Positions 1 to 9,400 of a DNA stretch of 64,000 nt are shown piece by piece. Origin of the DNA: MWDV01 sp002070715 (GTDB taxonomy: Bacteria > Verrucomicrobiota > Verrucomicrobiia > Limisphaerales > MWDV01); NCBI GenBank assembly GCA_035411585.1, contig DAONTI010000002.1, positions 124,001-188,000 of the forward strand, read 5' to 3'. The notes beneath the pieces are model-generated. The model saw nothing but the letters and a program-made list of their open reading frames with translations. It searched no databases and was not told the origin of the DNA. The position numbers and the translations under genes are program-made. Position 1 is the first letter of the stretch. The number at the start of each line of letters is the position of its first letter.

Positions 1-1
1 A

Positions 2-70
2 AATACCAAGTGGAAGAACCGCAAGCATCGCGTGCCGCTCTGCGAGGGACATTTGTGGGTTCGCGGATAG
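2..70 (+). CDS. C-terminal end of an upstream gene, possibly a DNA methyltransferase
   Basis: The second frame is open from the window edge to a TAG at 68-70 and encodes 22 residues ending HLWVRG. The stop lies 10 bases before the start of the next gene, the usual spacing of an operon. Because that next gene looks like a restriction endonuclease, the truncated gene could be its methyltransferase, but too little is visible to name a family. That the frame is coding is inferred from its position and protein-like composition. Confidence 0.4.
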   Translation, partial: NTKWKNRKHRVPLCEGHLWVRG

Positions 71-80
71 GGAGAATGAC

Positions 81-968
81 ATGGCTGAATCACTTGCACA
101 TCGCTGGGGGCAAATCATCGGAGACGGCTTCGAGATGTTCGTCCGCAACATTCTTGGCGAAGTCGCGCAACGTCACGGCCTGTATCTCGACTTCAAGCGA
201 CCGCGCAATGCTCGTGGCGGCCAAGGGAAGGTGACGTGGCAGGACGGCTACGGAAACAAGCACGACCTCGACTACGTTCTGGAGCGCGGTGGAACTGAGG
301 ATACACTTGGCGTTCCCATCGCTTTCATCGAATCGGCATGGCGTCGCTACACCAAACACTCGAAGAACAAGGCGCAGGAAATCGAAGCGGCCGTGATGCC
401 GATTGCTCTGACATTCTCTCGCCATCAACCGTTCTGCGGCGCGGTGCTCGCGGGCGAGTTCACACGGAACGCCCTGCATCAACTGGAGTCAAAGGGTTTT
501 GGTGTCCTGCACATTCCCTACGACTCCATCTTGGCAGCGTTCAGGGAACTTGGGATTGATGCATCATCGGAAGACGGCGTCGGCGGCACAACCGAGGAGC
601 AGTTTCGGGAGAAGATTGCGAAATGGGAATCGCAGCCGCAACCGCAGGCAACCAACCGGCTGCTGGCGAAACTTCATGCACTGCATCAGCGTGAGATCGC
701 GGATTTCAAGCAACGACTCGAAGCGGCGCTCACACGTCAGGTTGCTTCGATTCGGCTGACTGTGTTGCGCGGTCATTCCGTTGAGTGTTCTGACGTCGCA
801 AGTGCGATTGCCTATTTGATTGAGGAAGAAAAGTCGTATCGGTTGCGCGAGGATGGCGACCAGCGGGAAGCGTTTGAAGTCCAGGTCCGATTCAACACGG
901 GCGCGAAGATTGACGCGACTTTTCCCAAGCGCGCCGAAGCGATTGCATTTCTCCGCAGCTTTTCTTGA
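81..968 (+). CDS. putative PD-(D/E)XK restriction endonuclease
   Basis: This 295-residue protein starts at an ATG preceded by GGGAGAATGAC, a reasonable ribosome site. Residues about 60-110 carry a possible nuclease core: an acidic stretch (HDLDYVLERG), then IAFIESAWRRYTKHSKNK, which resembles the D...ExK arrangement of PD-(D/E)XK enzymes. The C-terminal third is charged and probably helical. It follows the end of another gene by 10 bases and is followed 7 bases later by a small HTH gene, an arrangement typical of a type II restriction-modification operon with a controller. I do not recognise the exact family. A non-restriction DNA-repair nuclease is possible. It lies in the thiC-associated accessory region. 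Confidence 0.5.
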   Translation: MAESLAHRWGQIIGDGFEMFVRNILGEVAQRHGLYLDFKRPRNARGGQGKVTWQDGYGNKHDLDYVLERGGTEDTLGVPIAFIESAWRRYTKHSKNKAQEIEAAVMPIALTFSRHQPFCGAVLAGEFTRNALHQLESKGFGVLHIPYDSILAAFRELGIDASSEDGVGGTTEEQFREKIAKWESQPQPQATNRLLAKLHALHQREIADFKQRLEAALTRQVASIRLTVLRGHSVECSDVASAIAYLIEEEKSYRLREDGDQREAFEVQVRFNTGAKIDATFPKRAEAIAFLRSFS

Positions 969-975
969 ACCAACC

Positions 976-1326
976 ATGCCATTGAGCGAAAAATCCCGCG
1001 CCATCTTGCAAGCCATCGCCAAGGGGCACACCTACGAGCAAATCCTCGTTCAAGATTTGGCATGGACTTATCACGACATCTTCAAAGCCGCAGCAGAAGC
1101 ACTTGAAACCGAGCCCGCGTCAAATGACGGAAAAAGCTACAGCGTGGAGGTGATTCGGCACGAACATCCTCGCGCCTACGAAAAATGGAGTGCTGAGGAA
1201 GACAGTGAACTATCCAAGCTTTTCCGAAACGGGAAGAGCGTGAAAGAAATCGCAACGGTTTTGAACCGACAGGGCGGTGCGATTCGCAGCCGGTTGGCAA
1301 AATTGAACCTTGTTGCGCCGGCTTGA
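976..1326 (+). CDS. small helix-turn-helix protein, possible controller
   Basis: This 116-residue protein starts 7 bases after the nuclease gene, so the two are probably co-transcribed. The N-terminal half (residues about 5-45, GHTYEQILVQDLAWTYHDIF) resembles a DUF433-type helical domain. The C-terminal part (about 70-112) has the pattern W-x-EED-x-L-x-x-L, then EIA, then GAIRSRLAKL, a Myb/SANT-like helix-turn-helix common in bacterial DNA-binding proteins. A regulatory role for the upstream nuclease is inferred from position only. An upstream in-frame start would overlap the nuclease gene heavily; the ATG at 976 is preferred because it follows the stop closely. Confidence 0.55.
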   Translation: MPLSEKSRAILQAIAKGHTYEQILVQDLAWTYHDIFKAAAEALETEPASNDGKSYSVEVIRHEHPRAYEKWSAEEDSELSKLFRNGKSVKEIATVLNRQGGAIRSRLAKLNLVAPA

Positions 1327-1413
1327 AACACTTGACCGAGTTCACGGAAGTTTTTACGCGAGTTGAATTTGAAAAGTTTTGCCCAAGTTGAATTGAATCA
1401 TTGCCATCGTCGC

Positions 1414-2139
1414 GACGGCCTGCGTCCCGGCTCGATTGCCGACGCCAACGACCAGGCGCAATTCGGCGAACTCGAAGTGCAGGGCGAACTCACCAAACGC
1501 GCGTGGGCCAAAGGCGTGCAAGTGATGAACGAAGGCCCGGGCCACGCGCCCATGCACATGATCGAGGAAAACATGGCCAAGCAACTCGAGTGGTGCAGCG
1601 AAGCGCCGTTCTACACGCTCGGACCGCTCACCACCGACATCGCGCCCGGCTACGACCACATCACCAGCGGCATCGGCGCGGCGATGATCGGCTGGTATGG
1701 CTGCGCGATGCTCTGCTACGTCACGCCCAAGGAGCACCTCGGCCTGCCGAACAAGAAAGACGTGAAAGACGGCGTGATAGCCTACAAAATCGCAGCCCAC
1801 GCGGCGGACTTGGCGAAGGGACATCCGGGAGCGCAATACCGCGACAACGCCATTTCCAAGGCCCGGTTTGAGTTCCGCTGGGAAGATCAATTCAACCTGT
1901 CCCTTGACCCGGTGACAGCCCGGGAGTTCCATGATGAAACACTTCCTCAAGACGGGGCTAAAACAGCTCACTTTTGCAGCATGTGCGGCCCGCAATTCTG
2001 CGCCATGAAAATCACGGAAGACGTCCGCCAATACGCCGCCGAACAAAGCGTGACTGCCGAAGAAGCGCTAAAGAAGGGAATGGAAGAAAAGAGCAAGGAG
2101 TTTGTCGAGAAAGGCGCGGAAATTTACGCGAAGGCGTAA
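1414..2139 (+). pseudogene. thiC: thiC 3' fragment A (phosphomethylpyrimidine synthase, C-terminal part)
   Basis: The frame encodes the C-terminal ~240 residues of ThiC, the radical-SAM enzyme that makes the thiamine pyrimidine; full proteins have about 600 residues. Similarity begins abruptly at DGLRPGSIADAND and runs through NEGPGHAPMHMIEENM, KEHLGLPNKKDVKDG and the cluster-binding motif CSMCGPQFC to a normal stop. The frame is open from 1363, but the first 17 residues are unrelated to ThiC. The N-terminal half is missing, so it cannot be active alone. Remnants B (4844) and C (5652) are further copies or pieces. It is probably a displaced 3' end left by insertion of DNA into thiC. Confidence 0.88.
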
Positions 2140-2184
2140 ACTTGGCTTGGCGCTTAATTGGATATCAGATATTTCTGAATTGCG

Positions 2185-3177
2185 ATGAGTTGCTCCAAAC
2201 ACGCGTTCGAATCATGGCTTTCGGTTCACGAAGAACAGCTCGATGGTGTGTTGGTTAGTCCGCCGCCCTTACCTTGGTCGGAATTCTGGCTTAACCCACG
2301 GCGATTGCGCGGTAGCGACTTCTTGATGCGGTGGTCTCAGGGCGTTTGGAGTGAGAAGCGGCTGATTAAAGCCATTAACATTACCAAAGAATTTTGGGCT
2401 ATTCCTTTCGGTCCAAGCGGAACAGCTCCGACAGGAAGCGTCAGGAAGTTCGAGCTTTATTTCGAACGGTTGGAGGCGGCAGGACTTGGCCAAATCAAAA
2501 GGCCAGACTTGCTGCTCTTTCGCGCTGCAGACAAGACAAGGATCGAACGGGCGATTGCCAAAGTTGGCGGTGTATCTGAACTCCCTTTCATCGCGGAGGA
2601 CGACAAGCGAATGGCGGCAATCTTGGATCGTGCCTTGCTTGCTGTGGAATGTGAGAACAGCCTTTGGCGAGCGCACAGGATGCCGGATTATTCAACTCCT
2701 TTGCGGCCTCAAAGACGATTGGGCGGCAATCTTGGTTTGAGAAAGGGGGCGGTTCTTCCGACGATAATTATCAAGGGAGAAGACCGCCAACCTCTCCGGC
2801 GATGGCAGGCGAAGCACGGCGTCTCGATCCACATCTGGCATGTGTTTTTCGATGCCGCTTATGGCCTATCGTTTGACCGCGCTGAAGAGTTGATTGCTGA
2901 AAGGTTGACTGAACCGACGATTCAGACTTTTCAAGCTCCGGGTGGGGCCACCACAAGGAAAACGATCTTCAAGCACTATTATCATTACGGTTATCCGCTT
3001 GGCGAAAGCGTAGAAGAACCGCGACTGTTACCTAGGTTTGTTGAAGACAAAAACGGCCACATCCTCCCCTACGTCACATTCGCTGGCGGTCGTTTGCAGT
3101 TGTCTGAGCAGGCGTTGCAGATTCTTCGCGAGCTTTCGGATAGGAGGAGAAAACGCAAGAGCAGGAGGAGCAAATGA
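2185..3177 (+). CDS. AccI-type restriction endonuclease
   Basis: This 330-residue protein resembles the AccI family of type II restriction enzymes, whose type member cuts GTMKAC. Segments typical of the family as I know it are YFERLEAAGLG followed by IKRPDLLLF, then AVECENSLWRA, LRPQRRLGG, WHVFFDAAYG and KNGHILPYV. The PDLLLF and VECEN segments would supply the PD-(D/E)XK acidic residues. Its stop overlaps the start of the downstream adenine methyltransferase (ATGA), giving a tight modification-restriction pair. By eye the gene is less GC-rich than the chromosomal genes after 6.4 kb, which suggests transfer. The family call is from memory of the motifs, not from a search. Confidence 0.68.
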   Translation: MSCSKHAFESWLSVHEEQLDGVLVSPPPLPWSEFWLNPRRLRGSDFLMRWSQGVWSEKRLIKAINITKEFWAIPFGPSGTAPTGSVRKFELYFERLEAAGLGQIKRPDLLLFRAADKTRIERAIAKVGGVSELPFIAEDDKRMAAILDRALLAVECENSLWRAHRMPDYSTPLRPQRRLGGNLGLRKGAVLPTIIIKGEDRQPLRRWQAKHGVSIHIWHVFFDAAYGLSFDRAEELIAERLTEPTIQTFQAPGGATTRKTIFKHYYHYGYPLGESVEEPRLLPRFVEDKNGHILPYVTFAGGRLQLSEQALQILRELSDRRRKRKSRRSK

Positions 3178-4829
3178 AAGAGGCTACGGTCATTGACCAG
3201 CACGCCCAGGTTTTACCGAGCTCTGGCCCGAAGCGTGAAGCCCTGCGGGAAAAAGGACAGTTCTGGACTCCGTTTTGGCTAGCCAAGGTGATGGCTGCTT
3301 GGGTTACAGAGTTGCGTCCCAAGACTCTGTTCGATCCGGCTGTTGGGCCCGGAACCTTTTTCGGGGGCGCACGCGCAGCGGGCTACACCGGTCGTTGCGA
3401 GGGATATGAATTACACGAAATTTCGTTCGATGGCGACCGGCTGGGACTGTCTCCGAATGATCTCAGCAGGGTTGTTGTCGGTGATTTCATTGGCGCGCAG
3501 TTGAGTCGCGCCTTTCCGGCTATTGTTTCAAATCCTCCATACATTCGGCATCATCGTCTCTCGGATGAGCGAAAAGCAGAATTGCGCCAGATCGCTGAGA
3601 GGGTCTTGGGATTTTCGTTGGATGGCCGCGTTGGGCTACACGTTTATTTTTTGCTGAAGTGTTTGGAGTATCTTGCCTCTGGCGGGCGGCTTGCCTTTCT
3701 ACTGCCTGCGGATGTATGTGAAGGAATTTCGTCGCGACCGTTCTGGAATCGGCTGTGTGAGCGATTTCGCTTGGAGGCGGTTTTGACCTTCGACGAATCA
3801 GCCGCTCCTTTTCCGAAGGTGGATACCAATGCGATGGTTTTCCTGATCTCAAACAATACGCCTCTGGATTCCATCCGCTGGATTCGGGTGCGAAAGAGGG
3901 ACAGCGAAGCCATCGTTCGGTCACTTCGGAACATGAAAATTGAAAACCGCGACAATACAGCGCTCACATGCTATAAGCGGAAATTGACCGAAGCTCTGGC
4001 TACGGGGCTGTCCAGACCACCGCGAACTGCATTGTCTCACGGCACTCCATTATCACATTTTGCTCGCATCGTTAGAGGAATCGCTACGGGAGCGAATGAG
4101 TTTTTCTTCCTCACGAACGAACAGATCACCGAATTCGGTCTGGAGAAGCGCTATTTTGTCAGAGCAATCGGAAGAACAAGAGATTGCCGAGATGATACCC
4201 TGCGAACCTCAACCTTGGCTGCTCTTGAAGCTCAAGCTCGCCCCACGTGGCTGCTCAACCTTGATGGCACTCCCAAAGAGCGTTTGCCGACGCGGCTGCG
4301 ATCTTACTTGGTCGCTGGTGAAAAGCAGAAGTTGAACGAGCGCGCCCTGATTCAAGGTCGTCGGCCTTGGTATAAGATGGAGCGGCGGACCCCCCCACCG
4401 ATTTTATTCGCTTACCTTGGTCGTAGGGCTTGCCGTTTCATCCTGAACGAAGCCAGGGTTGTCCCTCTCACCGGTTTTCTGTGTGTCTATCCGTGGGATA
4501 CTCGCCACGACGCAGTCCGGAAGTTGTGGCGTGCTTTGAATCATCCAGCTACGCTCGAAAACCTGGCATTTACTGGAAAATCATATGGCGGCGGCGCGCT
4601 GAAAGTTGAACCCCGCCAATTGGACACGTTAGAAATCCCAAAAGCGGTCTTGCAGGAAGTTGGCTTGGAGCCGCCAGTTGCGACTGAGTTGCTTTTGCTG
4701 GAAGAACCAGCAAGCCTGCCTCCGCGTCGGTCGGTACAGAAGAGCGGCAAAATGAATTCTACGAAGGGATTTGGCCCAACCGTAGATAAAAGGTCCCGCT
4801 TGAAAAACCCAGCTTCAGGCCGCGCATGA
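3174..4829 (+). CDS. N6-adenine DNA methyltransferase of the AccI-type R-M pair
   Basis: This 551-residue class-gamma (TaqI/Eco57I-like) adenine methyltransferase has motif I FDPAVGPGTFF at about residues 52-62 for S-adenosylmethionine, and the catalytic motif IV NPPYIRHH at about 119. A C-terminal half of about 270 residues, including GIATGANEFFFLTNEQI, is typical of TaqI-like target recognition regions. A strong Shine-Dalgarno (AGGAGGAG) precedes the ATG, which overlaps the endonuclease stop. It should protect host sites from the upstream enzyme. The C-terminal tail (KSGKMNSTKGFG onwards) looks poorly conserved. The pair lies between thiC remnants A and B. Confidence 0.85.
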   Translation: MKEATVIDQHAQVLPSSGPKREALREKGQFWTPFWLAKVMAAWVTELRPKTLFDPAVGPGTFFGGARAAGYTGRCEGYELHEISFDGDRLGLSPNDLSRVVVGDFIGAQLSRAFPAIVSNPPYIRHHRLSDERKAELRQIAERVLGFSLDGRVGLHVYFLLKCLEYLASGGRLAFLLPADVCEGISSRPFWNRLCERFRLEAVLTFDESAAPFPKVDTNAMVFLISNNTPLDSIRWIRVRKRDSEAIVRSLRNMKIENRDNTALTCYKRKLTEALATGLSRPPRTALSHGTPLSHFARIVRGIATGANEFFFLTNEQITEFGLEKRYFVRAIGRTRDCRDDTLRTSTLAALEAQARPTWLLNLDGTPKERLPTRLRSYLVAGEKQKLNERALIQGRRPWYKMERRTPPPILFAYLGRRACRFILNEARVVPLTGFLCVYPWDTRHDAVRKLWRALNHPATLENLAFTGKSYGGGALKVEPRQLDTLEIPKAVLQEVGLEPPVATELLLLEEPASLPPRRSVQKSGKMNSTKGFGPTVDKRSRLKNPASGRA

Positions 4830-4843
4830 CATTTCATTTTTAT

Positions 4844-4971
4844 TGGTGACGGCCTGCGTCCCGGCGCGATTGCCGCCGCCAACGAGTCCTTGCAGACGGC
4901 CACCAAGCAATTCGCCGAGTTCGAAGTGGAGGGCGAACTCACCCAATGCGCGTGGATCAAGGACGGGCAGG
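4844..4971 (+). pseudogene. thiC: thiC fragment B (short remnant)
   Basis: About 128 bases encode GDGLRPGAIAAANE, then EFEVEGELTQCAWIKDG, matching the start of fragment A but more diverged. Similarity starts at the same GAC-GGC-CTG-CGT codons as fragment A (the GDGLRPG motif) and stops soon after the GELT segment. It contains an insertion relative to A (ESLQTATKQ region) and leads into unrelated DNA and the pRiA4b-like gene. With fragment C it probably once formed a single 3' copy of thiC. Confidence 0.75.
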
Positions 4972-5048
4972 GTAGCGCCGACGATCTGCCTCAATCAAAA
5001 TTCACCATCTGATTGCGCAGCGATGGCGCGGCGCATACAATTCCGGCC

Positions 5049-5651
5049 ATGAATCTGATTTCCGAAACCCAACCCGGCGGTGGCGTTCCACTCTATCAAC
5101 TCAAAATCACGCTCAAATGGTCGAAACCACCCATCTGGCGGCGCGTCGTCGTGCGAAGCGACATGACACTGGATCGTCTGCATGACATCATTCAAATCGC
5201 AATGGGCTGGACGGACAGTCATCTGCACCAGTTCATCGCTGGTTCAGGTGTTTCCCGCACGTACTATGGCCGGCCAAACCCGGAGTTTGCCGACATGGGT
5301 AGCGAGATGTTGAATGAGAAGCGTTACAGCGTGGCCGATCTCGCGCCGACAGCGAAACGGAAGTTCATTTACGAATACGATTTCGGCGACGGCTGGGAGC
5401 ACGATGTCGTGGTCGAAAAAATTTTACCGCCCGACCCGGCGTTCAAACATCCGATGTGTCTTGCGGGCGCGAATGCCTGTCCGCCGGAGGATTGCGGTGG
5501 GATTGGCGGATATTACAACCTGCTGAAAATTCTGCGCGACCCGCAGCATCCCGACCACGCGGATATGAAGGATTGGATTGGCGGCGATTTGAACGCGGAG
5601 GAATTCAGCGTGGAAGGCGTGAATCGGATTTTCAAACGGCTCAAACCATGA
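5049..5651 (+). CDS. pRiA4b ORF-3-like protein
   Basis: This 200-residue protein starts at the ATG at 5049 (MNLISETQPGG). It shows the family pattern: LYQLKITLKWSKPPIWRRV near the N-terminus, LDRLHDIIQIAMGWTDSHLH in the middle, and FIYEYDFGDGWEHDV followed by the CPPEDCGG segment. The family is named after an Agrobacterium plasmid gene and occurs on plasmids and mobile islands. Its biochemical role is unknown to me. It lies between thiC remnants B and C, and its stop codon abuts fragment C, so it was probably inserted into an already decaying thiC copy. Confidence 0.85.
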   Translation: MNLISETQPGGGVPLYQLKITLKWSKPPIWRRVVVRSDMTLDRLHDIIQIAMGWTDSHLHQFIAGSGVSRTYYGRPNPEFADMGSEMLNEKRYSVADLAPTAKRKFIYEYDFGDGWEHDVVVEKILPPDPAFKHPMCLAGANACPPEDCGGIGGYYNLLKILRDPQHPDHADMKDWIGGDLNAEEFSVEGVNRIFKRLKP

Positions 5652-5930
5652 ACATCGCGCCCGCTACGATCACATCACCAGCGGCATCGGTGCGGCGATG
5701 ATCGGCCGGGTGCGAGCCGCACGGGCCACCGGCCGCGCGATGCTCTGCCGCGTCACGCCCAAGGAATATCTCGGTCTGCCGAACAAGAAAGACGTAAAAG
5801 ACGGCATCATCGCCTACAAGATTGCTGCGCACGCCGCCGCCTTGGCCAAAGGCCATCCCGGCGCGCAATACCGGGACAACGCCATTTCCAAGGCCCGGTT
5901 TGTGGAAAAGGGTGATGAAATTTCCGCCCC
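5652..5930 (+). pseudogene. thiC: thiC fragment C (decayed remnant)
   Basis: The sequence matches ThiC from IAPGYDHITSGIGAAMIG through TPKEYLGLPNKKDVKDG to DNAISKARF, then jumps to VEKGDEIS, the final residues of ThiC. One base is missing near 5662 (gcccgctac against gcccggctac in fragment A), about 18 extra bases interrupt the MIG...AMLC segment, and the region holding the C-x2-C-x4-C cluster motif is deleted. It is non-functional and is the oldest-looking of the three remnants. Confidence 0.82.
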
Positions 5931-6424
5931 TTGCCTCATGAAGAAATGCCCGAGCGATGCGGACGGGAGCGGGATCGTTGCCTCAATTAAAAGGGCCTCC
6001 TGATCTTTTGGATTTTGAACCAAATGTACACGAACAGGAGATCACCTCCGTGTTCCCCTGGACCGGTCTGGATTCGCCTCTGCTGTGCTTGGACCGATCC
6101 GCGCCGGGCAAGGCCTCTCTTTCTGTTCAGGATTTTTTGGACGCTGGTTCCCTGACTTCGTCAAGGCAAACGGAGCCAAAGACGCGAATTGCCCGTGCTG
6201 CAGCCCTTTCTTGCGGCGGGTGTTCTGTGGCCAATCCCCCCACGGGGGGCACGATGTCCTCAGCCTTTCCCAAAGGCATCAAACTTCCCTCTCGCTTTGG
6301 ACCGGGGGCCGGGGATAACTTCCCGGCTTGGTTGTGATGGCACTCGATCGGTAGGGAGCTCCCGCAACCCGTGATTTTTGCGAATTGAACAATTCAGCTT
6401 TTTAACGGTTCAACGATTTATCGA
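5931..6424. other. intergenic region before alaS, no gene recognised
   Basis: Between the last thiC remnant and alaS I see no protein family. An open frame reads through from the remnant to 6337, but its product (Pro/Ser/Gly-rich, no domain) does not look conserved. The last 60 bases before the alaS ATG are A/T-richer and probably hold its promoter, though no clear -35/-10 pair could be assigned. Confidence 0.4.
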
Positions 6425-9400
6425 ATGACCAGTCAGCACATCCGTCAGTCGTTCCTCGATTTCTTCAAGTCGAAGCAACACACCATCGTGCCCTCCTCCA
6501 GCCTCATGCCGGACAGCCCGAACCTGCTGTTCACCAATGCCGGCATGAATCAGTTCGTCCCCATTTTCCTCGGCCAGACGCAATGTCCCTACACGCCCGG
6601 TCGCGCCGCGGACACGCAGAAGTGCATCCGCGCCGGTGGCAAGCACAACGACCTCGAAGACGTCGGACTCGACACGTATCACCACACGTTTTTCGAGATG
6701 CTGGGCAACTGGAGCTTTGGCGATTACTTCAAGCGGGAAGCCATCGAGTGGGCGTGGGAACTGGTGGTCGGCAAATGGAAATTTCCGCCGGCACGGCTTT
6801 ACGCGACGGTGTTCTGTCCGTATCTCGGCGAACCGGGGTGGGAGAAAAAATGGGCCATCGAACTGGAACAGGTGCTCGCGCTGACATTGACCTCGCGCAC
6901 GTTCATTGCGCCCGATCCGAATGCGTCGCCGTTCGAGGTGTCCGATCAGGAAGCGGCCTTGTATTGGGCGCGCCAGTTCATCGCGGCGCAATTGGACCCG
7001 AAGGCGCACATCATTCCAGGCAACAAAAAAGACAACTTCTGGATGATGGGCGAGACCGGTCCGTGCGGTCCGTGTTCGGAATTGCACGTGGACCTCACGC
7101 CCGCCGGCAACACGAATGGCGCGCTCGTCAACAAAGGCAGCGCGGAGTGCATCGAAATTTGGAATCTGGTTTTCATTCAGTTCAACGCCAATCCGGATGG
7201 GACGTTCGCGCCGCTGCCGGCGAAGCACGTGGACACGGGCATGGGTTTCGAACGCGTCACCAGCATCATCCAAGGCACGCAGGGGCTGACGGATTTTGCC
7301 AACGCGAGAATCTCCAATTACGAGACGGACATCTTCCGCCCGATTTTCGACGAACTGGAGCGGTTGTGCGGCAAGAAATACGGCAGCACGCTGCCGGGTC
7401 GCGGTACTTTCGGGGGAGCACACGCGCCCTCGCGTGTTCCCGACCGCGCCCTCGCGGGCGGTACCGACGCGCTACCCGCGCTGGTGATTTCCGGCACAGC
7501 CGACACGAAATACTCGCGTCGTAACCTTCCGCATTTCGAGCGGCCGTGGGCCAAATACATGGTTACTTTCATCACTCGTGAACGCCGCCAGCTCACGTCG
7601 CCTGAGCGGGATCTCGTTCTGAAAAGTGTTCTCCATGCGCACGAGCATCGCCAATATCGACTTTACGCGGCGTGCGTGATGCCAGATCACGTTCATCTAC
7701 TATTTGAACCGCAAGTTAAACAGCAGGACGAAGCGGGCAATCCGGTCTTCTGGTCGGTAAGTGAAATTCTGCAGGGGATTAAATCCGCCAGTGCACACAA
7801 CATCAATAAAGCCATCGGCACGACCGGCCATGTTTGGGAAAAGGAATCGGTTGATCGGATAATTCGCGGACAGTCTGATTTGGAAGAAAAATTTCACTAT
7901 ATCTGCCGAAACCCGTGGGATGCAGGCGTGGTGGAAAGGACTGAAAACTATCCGTGGCTGTGGATTCCCAATTCGTCTGAGACGAAAGAGAAATCTTCCG
8001 TTAGCGCGGTTGACGAGGCGTCAACCGCCGCACGCGAGGCGCGTGCGCTCCCCGGGAACGAAGTTGCCGATGACACGGAACAGGAGAAAATTGACATCGC
8101 GTTTCGGGTTATCGCCGACCATATCCGTACACTGGGGTTTGCGATTGCCGATGGCATCCAGCCCGGCAATACCGATCGCAATTACGTGCTGCGGCGCATT
8201 CTCCGTCGGGCCGTGCGGTACGGTCGCTCACTCGGTTTTCGGGAACCGTTTTTCTACAAACTGGTGGACGTGCTTGCTGACACCATGGGCGACGTCTTTC
8301 CCGAAATTCGGGAGCGAAAGAAAAATGTCCAAGACGTGATTCGCGTCGAGGAAGAAGCCTTCAACAAGACGCTGGATAAAGGCATTGCGTTGTTTGAGGA
8401 AGAGGTGAACAAACTGCCGGAGAGACACGACCGTCAAATCTCGGGTGCATTCGCTTTCAAGCTTTACGACGAACAGGGTTTCCCGCTCGACCTCACCGAA
8501 TTGATGGCGCGGGAACGCGGTTTGACCGTGGACACGGCCGGCTTTGAAAAATTGATGGAGGAGCAGCGCGCTCGTGCCCGCGCCGCGCAGAAGAAGGAAG
8601 TCATTGCGCTTTCGCAGATCGAAACCACCACGCCCACGCATTTCCTGGGCTACGAACATGCCCACATCGGGGCGGACGTGCAGGAGGTAGTCACGCTTAA
8701 AAACAAAACTGCCGTCGTTCTGAACAACTCGGTTTGTTACGCCGAGATGGGCGGACAGGTTGGCGATACAGGCGAACTGGCGGACGAGCATCATGTCTGG
8801 CGTGTCACCAACACGCAAAAATCCGGTGATACCTGGTTGCATTTCATCGCTGGAACTGACGCGCCCCAGGTTGGTCAACACGTCACGGTGCGTTTTGATG
8901 CGGCGCGCCGGAATGCCATCCAGCGGCATCACACCGTCACGCACCTGTTGCATTGGGCGTTGCACGAAGTGGTCAGCAAGGAAGCGACGCAGAAAGGTTC
9001 GTTCGTCGGGCCGGACAAGCTGACCTTTGACTTCAACAGCGCCCCGCTCACGCCCGCGCAGGTGGCCGATGTGGAAAAACTCGTCAACGAACGCATCCTC
9101 GAAAATGCGGGAGTCAGTTGGACGGAAGTGCTGTTTGCGGAAGTGAAATCCCGCCCGGACGTGATGCACCTGTTCGGCGAAAAATACGGAGAGACAGTCC
9201 GCGTCGTTCAGATCGGTGGCCAGCCGGAAAAACTGGATGGCTATTCGATGGAGCTTTGCGGCGGCACGCACACACGCGCGACCGGCGAGATCGGTTTGTT
9301 CCGCATCGTCAGTGAGAACGCCATCGCCGCCGGGGTGCGCCGTATTGAGGCGGTAGCCGGATTGGAAGCTTACCAGAAAGCCACGGATGAAGTGGCGCTC

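Larger units (their letters stand above)
7412..8053 (+). mobile_element. REP-associated tyrosine transposase (RAYT/Y1, IS200-like) inside alaS
   Basis: The insert encodes a near-complete RAYT: YSRRNLPHFERPW, the HUH motif in MPDHVHLLFEP, GIKSASAHNINK followed by GHVWEKES, and the tyrosine motif FHYICRNPWDAGVV. RAYTs are single-strand transposases that act on REP hairpins. The insert has no stop of its own and no ATG before the conserved N-terminus; a GTG at 7484 is the only plausible internal start, and even that product would continue into AlaRS. Inverted hairpin pairs bound the element. With these bounds it is 642 bases, a multiple of three, consistent with keeping the alaS frame. Confidence 0.88.

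Noticed and set aside
1363..2139. Reading the first thiC fragment as a functional short ThiC
   Set aside because: The N-terminal half of the barrel is missing and the first 17 codons are unrelated to ThiC.
5957..6337. Open frame of 126 codons upstream of alaS
   Set aside because: It begins within the thiC remnant region and its product has no conserved-looking segment.
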